Source of the DNA: JBOHHM01 sp050725495
GTDB taxonomy: Bacteria; Pseudomonadota; Gammaproteobacteria; Burkholderiales; Burkholderiaceae_C
Length of the DNA stretch: 5,976 nucleotides
Direction: 5' to 3'
NCBI GenBank assembly: GCA_050725495.1
Contig: JBOHHM010000203.1
Coordinates: 1-5,976 of the forward strand
A program made the position numbers and the translations under genes. Under the pieces are notes generated by a model. That model saw only the letters and a program-made list of their open reading frames with translations, did not search any database and had not been told where the DNA came from. Positions 1 to 5,703 of the stretch are shown in pieces (positions within the stretch are counted from its first letter, which is position 1; each line of letters opens with the position of its first letter).

Positions 1-312
1 GTCTGCGAGACCGACTTCTCGGGCTACCCCGATTGCCGCGACGACACCATGAAGGCCATGCAGCTGGCGCTGTCGCTGGGCATGGACAAGCGCTTCCTGA
101 TCGAGACCCCGCTGATGTGGATCGACAAGGCCCAGACCTGGCGCCTGGCGCACTCGCTGGGCGGGCAGCGCCTGGTCGAACTGATCGTCGAGCACACCCA
201 CACCTGCTACCTCGGCGACCGCGAACACCGCCACGCCTGGGGCTATGGCTGCGGCCAGTGCCCGGCCTGCGAACTGCGCGCGCGCGGCTGGGAGCGCTAC
301 GTCGGCGGCTAA
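1..312 (+). CDS. queC: QueC, 7-cyano-7-deazaguanine synthase (3' part)
   Basis: This is the C-terminal 103 codons of QueC; the reading frame is already open at base 1 and the N-terminal ATP-binding half lies outside the window. QueC converts 7-carboxy-7-deazaguanine to preQ0 using ATP and ammonia, in the cytoplasm, on the pathway to queuosine in tRNA. Visible support is the ETDFSGYPDCRD stretch near the left edge, the IETPLMWIDKAQTW segment, and four cysteines that fit the family's zinc site: C69, C84, C87 and C90 counted from the first codon (C-x14-CGQCPAC, followed by ELR). The first spacer is longer than the roughly eight residues I recall for E. coli QueC, but the final CGxCxxC is canonical. 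The TAA stop at 310-312 overlaps the stop of the convergent ABC transporter gene, so there is no intergenic room for a terminator. I am confident of the family; the gene is cut by the window, not degraded. Confidence 0.95.
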   Translation, partial: VCETDFSGYPDCRDDTMKAMQLALSLGMDKRFLIETPLMWIDKAQTWRLAHSLGGQRLVELIVEHTHTCYLGDREHRHAWGYGCGQCPACELRARGWERYVGG

Positions 313-2072
313 GCCGTGCCTTCCCGGATCTGGTAGAGCGCCGGGGCACCGGCGGCCTGCTTGGAAAACTCCCAGCGCCGCTGGTGAAAGGCTGCCACCG
401 CCGGCCGATGTGCTATCGAAATAATAGCACCTCCCGCTTGTCGGACATGGGCTAGCAGCCTTTCGTACAGGGTTCTCTCGGCGTTTTCATCGAGTGCGCT
501 GGTGGCTTCGTCGGCGAAGATCCATTGGGGTTTCTTGAGCAGCACGCGGGCGATCGCCAGGCGCTGCTGCTCGCCGCCCGAGAGTTTCTGGCCCCAGGCG
601 TCTTCCTCGTCCAGCCGGGTGGCGAGTTCGGGCAGCAGCGCATCGGTCAGGGCCTGGCGCAGCGCGGCGTCGCTGTAGTGGCTGGCAGGCTCGGGGTAGG
701 CCAGCGCATCGCGCAGCCGGCCGTGGGGGAAATAGGGGCGCTGCGGGATGAACATCGCGTCGGCGGGCCGGGCCAGGGTGCCGCGCGCAAACGGCCAGAT
801 GCCGGCCAGGGCGCGGAACAGCGTGGATTTGCCGCTGCCCGATGGGCCTTTGAGCAGCACGCTGCTGCCGGGGCTGGCGTGCAGCGTGGCGTCGGCCAGC
901 AGAACCGCGCCGCCGGGCAGGGCCAGCGTCAGGTTCTGTGCCTCAAGTGCTACAGAATTGGTAGCGGCAAGCGCTGGACGGTCCTGGGCTTGGGCCCTGA
1001 TGCTTTCTTCAAAACTGGTCAAGCGGTCGGTCGTGGCGCGCCAGCTGGCCAGCGTGCTGTAGTTGTCGACGAACCAGCTCAGCGAGTCCTGCACCCGGCC
1101 GAAGGCCGAGGCGATCTGCATCAGCTCGCCGAGCTGGATGGCGCCGCTGAAAAAGCGCGGCGCCGCGACGATGAAGGGAAACACCACGGCCGCCTGGCCG
1201 AAGAAATTGGTGAACCACACAAGGTTCTTCTGCGCCTTGAGCAGCCGCAGGTAGTTGCCCAGCACGCTGGAAAAACGCGTGTCGAGCTGGCTGCGCTCGA
1301 CCGCCTCGCCGCGGTCCAGCGCGATCGCTTCACTGTACTCGCGCACGCGCACCAGGTGATGGCGGAAGTCGGCCTCGTAGCGCTGCTGCTGGTAGTTCAG
1401 CCGGATCTGGGGGCGGCCGATGTAGTGGGTGACGACGCTGCCCGCGATGCAGTACAGCAGGGCCATCCAGACCATGAAGCCCGCGATTTCGTAGCTGCTG
1501 CCGCTGACGCTGAACGAGAAGCCGCCGCTGAGCGACCAGAGGATGCCGACAAAGCTCAGCAGCGTCACGAGCGCGTTGAGCAGGCCCATGCTCAGCGAGA
1601 CGCAGTAGCTGGTGAACAGGTTCAGGTCTTCCTGGATGCGCTGATCGGGGTTGTCGGGCGAGGCGTCGGCTGCGCCGGCAAAGCGCGCGAGTTCGAGTCT
1701 GTAAAACGCATGCTGCGCCAGCCAGCGCTGCAGGTAGTGGGCCGTCATCCAGGCGCGCCAGCGCAGCTCCAGCAGCTGTGTCAGGTAGAAGCGGTAGACC
1801 GCGATGATGATGTAGCCGAAAGCCAGGTAGGTGAAGCGTGCGAGTTGCTGCCAGAACACGTCGGCCTGCTTGTTCTGCAGCGCGTCGTAGAACAGCCGGT
1901 TCCATTCGTTGAGCTGCACCAGCATGTAGACCGCGGCCAGGTTCAGGATCACGATCGCGGCGAGCATGGCGCGCGCCTTCCACTTCTCTTCGGACTGGAA
2001 ATACGGCAGGGACAAGGCCCAGACCTTGCGGGCCAGGGCCTTGAAGGAGGCGAGTTTGGAGGACAGGTTCAT
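309..2072 (-). CDS. SbmA/BacA-YddA type ABC transporter, fused permease and ATPase
   Basis: This is a half-transporter of about 587 residues with an N-terminal membrane domain of the SbmA/BacA/ABCD type and a C-terminal ATPase; it should work as an inner-membrane homodimer. Membrane segments are visible near residues 35-55, 82-97, 160-180, 195-218 and 285-311, with an EAIALDRGE stretch resembling the family's EAA-like motif. The ATPase has Walker A GPSGSGKST (K415), signature LSGGEQQR (497-504), Walker B ending in ADE (D521, E522) and H-loop H555, so all catalytic motifs are present. Relatives handle peptides, cobalamin or fatty acyl compounds; the substrate here cannot be told. I place the start at the ATG ending at 2072 because GAAGG lies nine bases upstream and the aromatic-rich N-terminus typical of the family follows. 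An in-frame ATG at 2117 would add 15 unremarkable residues without a clear ribosome site. The gene is last in the minus-strand cluster. Two hairpin repeats lie inside it. Confidence 0.9.
   Translation of the reverse strand: MNLSSKLASFKALARKVWALSLPYFQSEEKWKARAMLAAIVILNLAAVYMLVQLNEWNRLFYDALQNKQADVFWQQLARFTYLAFGYIIIAVYRFYLTQLLELRWRAWMTAHYLQRWLAQHAFYRLELARFAGAADASPDNPDQRIQEDLNLFTSYCVSLSMGLLNALVTLLSFVGILWSLSGGFSFSVSGSSYEIAGFMVWMALLYCIAGSVVTHYIGRPQIRLNYQQQRYEADFRHHLVRVREYSEAIALDRGEAVERSQLDTRFSSVLGNYLRLLKAQKNLVWFTNFFGQAAVVFPFIVAAPRFFSGAIQLGELMQIASAFGRVQDSLSWFVDNYSTLASWRATTDRLTSFEESIRAQAQDRPALAATNSVALEAQNLTLALPGGAVLLADATLHASPGSSVLLKGPSGSGKSTLFRALAGIWPFARGTLARPADAMFIPQRPYFPHGRLRDALAYPEPASHYSDAALRQALTDALLPELATRLDEEDAWGQKLSGGEQQRLAIARVLLKKPQWIFADEATSALDENAERTLYERLLAHVRQAGGAIISIAHRPAVAAFHQRRWEFSKQAAGAPALYQIREGTA
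410..430. repeat. AT-rich hairpin repeat, copy 1, inside the ABC transporter gene
   Basis: This is a perfect 7-bp inverted repeat, gtgctat (410-416) and atagcac (424-430), around a 7-base loop cgaaata. It shares the core GCTATC-R-AAATAATAGC with copy 3. On the minus strand it is coding and in frame: GCT ATT ATT TCG ATA GCA gives A549-I-I-S-I-A554, directly before the H-loop histidine 555. The following bases up to about 455 (including cgcttg and ggac-atgggctag) resemble the flank of copy 2. From memory, such elements are widespread in Comamonadaceae; their function is not established to my knowledge. It also lies about 98 bp downstream of queC, but no T-run follows, so it is not a convincing intrinsic terminator. 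Confidence 0.7.
949..965. repeat. Hairpin repeat, copy 2, in the transporter domain linker
   Basis: Arms gctac (949-953) and gtagc (961-965) enclose the 7-base loop agaattg. The same 5-7-5 geometry is seen in the other two copies, with different arm and loop bases. It is followed by ggcaagcgct and ggacg at 966-980, the kind of flank I recall for the Comamonadaceae element. On the minus strand it encodes A370-T-N-S-V-A375 in frame, in the poorly conserved linker between the membrane domain and the ATPase. This is the most diverged of the three copies. Confidence 0.5.
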
Positions 2073-2081
2073 GCGCTGCGG

Positions 2082-2086
2082 CCTTC
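2082..2086 (-). promoter_or_regulatory. Ribosome binding site deciding the ABC transporter start
   Basis: On the minus strand this reads GAAGG and is followed by nine bases and then the ATG at 2072-2070. No comparable site precedes the upstream in-frame ATG at 2117, so the site favours the shorter 587-residue protein. It is a short match and not proof. Confidence 0.5.
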
Positions 2087-2132
2087 GGTCAGAGGGGCAC
2101 ATCGTAGCGTGCCGCACCGGGGCCCGCGCTGC

Positions 2133-3047
2133 TCAGGCCCGGTTTTGCAGCGTCAGGTTCGACACACCGCTGGCGACATGGCCGGCGGGCACATGGCGCG
2201 CAGCGGAGTCGACATGGCCGGTCTGGTCGTCAAAGAAAAAATCGGGCTCGAATTCGCGCAGGAATTCACCCTTGGCCAGACCGCCCAGGAACATGGCTTC
2301 GTCGACCTCGATGTTCCAGTCCATCAGCGTGCGGATGGCGCGCTCATGCGCCGGCGCGCTGCGCGCCGTGACCAGCGCGGTGCGGATGCGCATGCTGGGC
2401 GTGCCTTCGCGCTGCAGCCGCTGCAGTGCCGCCAGCAGCGGCTTGAACGGGCCTTCGGGCAGGGGCAGCGCCGCCTTGTCCTGCTCATGCTGCTGGAACG
2501 CGGGCAGGCCGGCTTCCTGGAAGACGCGCTCGGCCTCGTCGGAAAACAGCACGGCATCGCCGTCGAAGGCAATGCGAACCTCGTGCGGATAGTTGTCCTG
2601 CGCGCGGGCCGCGTGCGTGGCCACGGTGGCGGCCGGAAAGCCCATGGCCAGCGCCGCCCTGACATCGCTGGGGTTGGCCGACAAGAACAGGTTGGCCCGC
2701 AGGGGTGTCAGGTAGCGATAGGGCTCGCGCCCGCGCGTGAACACGCCGCGCGCCACCGTGAGCTCATGGGTCTGCACCGAGCGAAACACGCGCAGGCCCG
2801 AGACTGGGTCGTTGCGCGACAGAATGACGACTTCCACGCGCTGTGCCGCCGCGTCGTTGAAGGCCAGCAGCTTCTTCACCAGCGAGAAGGCCACGCCCGG
2901 CTTGGCTGCCTGCTCGAGCCGCTGCAGCTGCAGCTTCATGTAGGCATGGTCGTCCGATTGCTCGAACACGCGGTTTTCCTCTTCGAGGTCGAACAGGGCC
3001 CGCGAGGAGATCGCGACCACCAGCTTGTTGTCCAGCGACACCCCCAT
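2133..3047 (-). CDS. Cytosolic 5'-nucleotidase, HAD fold (NT5C1-like)
   Basis: This 304-residue protein matches the 5'-nucleotidase family related to animal cytosolic nucleotidase 1 (PF06189), which hydrolyses nucleoside 5'-monophosphates to nucleoside and phosphate in the cytoplasm. All four HAD motifs are visible: motif I FDGDAVLFSD with nucleophile D162 and acid/base D164, motif II LVTAR with T227, motif III GGLAKGE with K259, and motif IV FFFDDQ with D273 and D274. The N-terminal VVAISSRALFDLEEEN is also typical. No signal peptide is seen. The ATG at 3047-3045 overlaps the gspF stop by one base (TGATG), which suggests translational coupling; a GTG at 3059 would add four residues and lacks a ribosome site. 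The order gspF-nucleotidase-ABC transporter suggests cotranscription with the secretion genes, but no functional link is known. Base substrate preference cannot be read from the sequence. The family call is firm and the start is less so. Confidence 0.9.
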   Translation of the reverse strand: MGVSLDNKLVVAISSRALFDLEEENRVFEQSDDHAYMKLQLQRLEQAAKPGVAFSLVKKLLAFNDAAAQRVEVVILSRNDPVSGLRVFRSVQTHELTVARGVFTRGREPYRYLTPLRANLFLSANPSDVRAALAMGFPAATVATHAARAQDNYPHEVRIAFDGDAVLFSDEAERVFQEAGLPAFQQHEQDKAALPLPEGPFKPLLAALQRLQREGTPSMRIRTALVTARSAPAHERAIRTLMDWNIEVDEAMFLGGLAKGEFLREFEPDFFFDDQTGHVDSAARHVPAGHVASGVSNLTLQNRA

Positions 3048-4279
3048 CAGCGCACCCACTGGTTGAGCTGGATGATGGGCAGCAGCACGGCCAGCACGAT
3101 CAGCATGACCACCAAGCCCATGGCCACGATCAGCAGCGGCTCCAGGATCGTGGCCAGCTGCATGGCGCGGCGCTGCACCTCGGCGCTCAGCTGCGCTGCA
3201 GCCCTCTGCAGCATGACGGGCAGCTGGCCGGTTTGCTCGCCCAGCCGCGCGAACATGGCGACCAGGCCGGGAAAGCGCTTCTTCTGCGCCAGGGCCGAGG
3301 CCAGCGGCGCGCCTTCGCGCACCAGCACCAGGGCATCCAGCGCATCGGTGCGCATGGCGCGGTTGTTCAGCGTTTCGGCCGCGGCCTGCAGTGCCTTGAG
3401 GATGGGAACGCCGGCGGCCGCCAGCATGGCCAGCGTGCTGGCAAAGCGCGCTGCGTTGTAGCCGCGCGAGAGCCGGCCCAGCAGCGGCAGCGTCAGCCAG
3501 GTCGCGTCGAAATTTTCGCGAAACACCGGCTTGGTCAGCATGAAACGGGTGCCGACAGCTATCAAAATAATAGCGGACAGCATGGCCCAGCCATAGTGGC
3601 GCACGAGATCGCTGATCCCCAGCATGGCCACCGTGAGAAACGGCAGGGCGCGCTTCGTGCCGGCAAATACATTGGCCACCTGGGGCACCACATAGCCCAC
3701 CAGGAACAGCACGATCACGATCGCCACCAGGGTCACGATGGCCGGATAGAGCGCCGCGCCGATCAGCTTGGCTTTGAGCGCCTGGCGCTCTTCCAGGTCG
3801 TCGGCCAGGCGCTCGAGCACCAGCCCCAGATGGCCGCTTTGCTCGCCGGCGCCGACCACGGCCGTGTAGATCTCCGAGAACTCGCGCGGATGCTGGCTCA
3901 AGGCCTTGGCAAACGTGGCGCCTGCATTGACCTCGGCGCGCAGCGCGGCCACCAGGTTGCGCTGCTTGTCATCGTCGGCCTCGTCGGTCAGGGCGGTCAG
4001 GGCGCGCTCCAGCGGCAGGCCCGAGCACACCAGGCCGGCGAGCTGGCGGGTCCAGATCGCGAGCCCCGTGGCGCTGAACACCCGGGGGGCGAACAGCGTG
4101 GTGTGAAGGCCGAAGCGGCTGTCCAAGGCGGCCTGGCCCGAGCTGACCGCCTCGACCGACAGCGGTACCAGGGCCTGGGTGCGCAGCAGGCCGCGCGCGG
4201 CCTTGGCGGTGTCGGCTTCCATCACGCCCTTGCGCGTGCGGCCTTGGGCGTCGAGGGCTTCGAAGGAATAGGCGGGCAT
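3047..4279 (-). CDS. gspF: GspF, type II secretion inner-membrane platform protein
   Basis: GspF is the polytopic core of the inner-membrane platform of type II secretion; it is thought to couple the GspE ATPase to growth of the pseudopilus. The 410-residue length is usual for the family. The N-terminus MPAYSFEALDAQGRTRKG is the characteristic GspF start. Two copies of the T2SSF domain can be seen, marked by GAGEQSGHL at 143-151 and RLGEQTGQL at 345-353. Membrane segments are at about 177-198, 227-247 and 376-402, the standard three-segment layout. It lies 22 bp after gspE, and its TGA stop overlaps the nucleotidase start by one base. The ribosome site is weak (GAGAG about ten bases upstream). 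A hairpin repeat at 3558-3574 encodes residues 236-241 in the second membrane segment without breaking the frame. PilC of type IV pili is a relative, but adjacency to gspD and gspE supports GspF. Confidence 0.95.
   Translation of the reverse strand: MPAYSFEALDAQGRTRKGVMEADTAKAARGLLRTQALVPLSVEAVSSGQAALDSRFGLHTTLFAPRVFSATGLAIWTRQLAGLVCSGLPLERALTALTDEADDDKQRNLVAALRAEVNAGATFAKALSQHPREFSEIYTAVVGAGEQSGHLGLVLERLADDLEERQALKAKLIGAALYPAIVTLVAIVIVLFLVGYVVPQVANVFAGTKRALPFLTVAMLGISDLVRHYGWAMLSAIILIAVGTRFMLTKPVFRENFDATWLTLPLLGRLSRGYNAARFASTLAMLAAAGVPILKALQAAAETLNNRAMRTDALDALVLVREGAPLASALAQKKRFPGLVAMFARLGEQTGQLPVMLQRAAAQLSAEVQRRAMQLATILEPLLIVAMGLVVMLIVLAVLLPIIQLNQWVR
3558..3574. repeat. AT-rich hairpin repeat, copy 3, inside gspF
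   Basis: Arms gctat (3558-3562) and atagc (3570-3574) enclose the 7-base loop caaaata. The 17-base core differs from copy 1 at one position only. On the minus strand it is coding and in frame as GCT ATT ATT TTG ATA GCT, giving A236-I-I-L-I-A241 in the second membrane segment of GspF. The AT-rich codons ATT and ATA contrast sharply with the GC-ending codons around them. Confidence 0.65.
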
Positions 4280-4301
4280 GGCGCAGGGCTCTCGGCTGAG
4301 C

Positions 4302-5690
4302 TCAGTCGCGCGTCACGCGCAGCAGCTCTTCACGCGAGGTGATGCCGGCCTCCACCAGGCGCTGGCCGTCGTCGCGCATCAGCGTCATGCCGGCTTTGAG
4401 CGCCGCCTCGCGGATCTCGGCTTCGGCGCTGCGGCCGTGGATTTGGGCGCGGATCGCGTCGTCGGTCACCAGCAGTTCGAACACGCCGGTGCGTCCCTGG
4501 TAGCCGCTTTGGCCGCAGTCCGGGCAGCCCGCGCCATGGCAGCTCTTGCAGAGCTTGCGCACCAGGCGCTGCGCCAGCACGCCGAGCAGCGAGGAGCTCA
4601 GCAAGAAGGGCTCGACGCCCATGTCGGTCAGGCGCGTCACGGCACTCGCCGCGTCGTTGGTGTGCAGCGTGGCCAGCACCAGGTGGCCGGTGAGCGAGGC
4701 CTGGATCGCGATCTGCGCGGTCTCGAAGTCGCGGATTTCGCCGATCATGATCACGTCCGGGTCCTGCCGCAAAATGGCGCGCAGGGCCTTGGCAAAGCTC
4801 AGCTCGATCTTGGGGTTGACCTGGGTCTGGCCCACCCCCGGCAGCTCGTACTCGATCGGGTCTTCCACCGTCATGATGTTGCTGCTCGCCGCGTCAAGCC
4901 GGCCCAGGGCCGCGTACAGCGTCGTGGTTTTGCCCGAGCCGGTCGGCCCGGTCACCAGGATGATGCCGTGCGGCTGCGCGATCAGGTGCTCGAAGCGCTG
5001 CAGCACGTCGCCTTGCATGCCCACGGCCTGCAGGCTGAGCTTGCTCTCGCTCTTGTCGAGCAGGCGCAGCACGGCGCGCTCGCCGTAGGCGCTGGGGATG
5101 GTGCTCACGCGCACGTCGACCGCGCGCGTACCGATGCGCAAACTGATGCGGCCGTCCTGCGGCAGGCGCTTTTCGGCGATGTCGAGCTCGGCCATGATCT
5201 TCAGGCGCGAGATCAGGGCCGCATGCAGGGCCCGGTTGGGCTGCACGACCTCGCGCAGCGTGCCGTCGACCCTGAAGCGCACGCTCGAATGGCGTTCATA
5301 GGGCTCGATGTGGATGTCGCTGGCGCCATCGCGCGCGGCCTGGGTCAACAGGGCATTGAGCATGCGGATGATGGGCGCGTCGTCGGCGGTTTCCAGCAGG
5401 TCTTCGACGGCCGGGAGTTCCTGCATCATGCGCGAGAGATCGGCGTCGCTCTCGACTTCGCTGACCACGGTGGCCGCGCTCGACTCGCCCTGGGCATAGG
5501 CGGCGCTGATGCGCTGGGCCAGCGCGCCGGCGTCGATGCGCTGCAGTGAGCGCACGGCGTATTTGCGCATGATTTCGCTGCAGGCGCCCGCATCGGGCTG
5601 GCCGGCGTGCCAGAGCGTGACGTCGCGGCCGTCATCCTCCAGCAGCAGCTGGTAGGTGCGGGCAAAAGCATAGGGCAGGGGGTGACGCAT
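4302..5690 (-). CDS. gspE: GspE, type II secretion ATPase
   Basis: GspE is the cytoplasmic hexameric ATPase that powers type II secretion. The 462-residue protein has an N-terminal domain (about 1-70), an N2-type domain containing GASDIHIEP and FRVDGTLREV, and a C-terminal motor. Motifs are Walker A GPTGSGKTTT (K254), the Asp box TVEDPIEYELPGVGQTQVN (274-292), Walker B RQDPDVIMIGEIRD (308-321, catalytic E318) and the His box LTGHLVLATLHTND (333-346). A tetracysteine motif follows as CKSCHGAGCPDC (381-392), with only four residues between the two CxxC pairs; GspE proteins I recall have about 29 or more, and this accounts for much of the shorter length against the 490-500 residues of E. coli or Vibrio homologues. 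SGYQGRTGVFELL resumes the normal sequence right after it. The start ATG at 5690 follows the gspD stop by 13 bp without a good ribosome site, suggesting coupling. PilB is a relative, but the gspD and gspF neighbours decide the name. Confidence 0.96.
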   Translation of the reverse strand: MRHPLPYAFARTYQLLLEDDGRDVTLWHAGQPDAGACSEIMRKYAVRSLQRIDAGALAQRISAAYAQGESSAATVVSEVESDADLSRMMQELPAVEDLLETADDAPIIRMLNALLTQAARDGASDIHIEPYERHSSVRFRVDGTLREVVQPNRALHAALISRLKIMAELDIAEKRLPQDGRISLRIGTRAVDVRVSTIPSAYGERAVLRLLDKSESKLSLQAVGMQGDVLQRFEHLIAQPHGIILVTGPTGSGKTTTLYAALGRLDAASSNIMTVEDPIEYELPGVGQTQVNPKIELSFAKALRAILRQDPDVIMIGEIRDFETAQIAIQASLTGHLVLATLHTNDAASAVTRLTDMGVEPFLLSSSLLGVLAQRLVRKLCKSCHGAGCPDCGQSGYQGRTGVFELLVTDDAIRAQIHGRSAEAEIREAALKAGMTLMRDDGQRLVEAGITSREELLRVTRD

Positions 5691-5703
5691 GCGCAGCAGG
5701 CTC

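Noticed and set aside
410..430. Intrinsic terminator for queC or for the minus-strand cluster
   Set aside because: The stem is AT-rich and no T-run follows on either strand; the sequence is also inside a conserved coding region.
2073..2132. A separate promoter for the ABC transporter gene
   Set aside because: The roughly 60 bp between the nucleotidase stop and the transporter start are GC-rich and show no convincing -35/-10 pair on the minus strand.
525..3461. A 978-codon open frame on the + strand antisense to three genes
   Set aside because: It runs opposite the ABC transporter, nucleotidase and gspF, each of which has complete family motifs. Its translation is low in recognisable domains and rich in Gln, Arg, Ala and Gly, as expected when the complement of strongly GC-biased codons stays open by chance.
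3233..4342. A 369-codon + strand frame antisense to gspF
   Set aside because: The product is compositionally biased (Gln, Gly, His, Arg) with no domains, and gspF on the other strand is a full-length clear match.
4278..5549. A 423-codon + strand frame antisense to gspE
   Set aside because: It is the same antisense effect of GC-rich codons; the minus-strand frame carries every GspE motif and the + strand product resembles no family I know.
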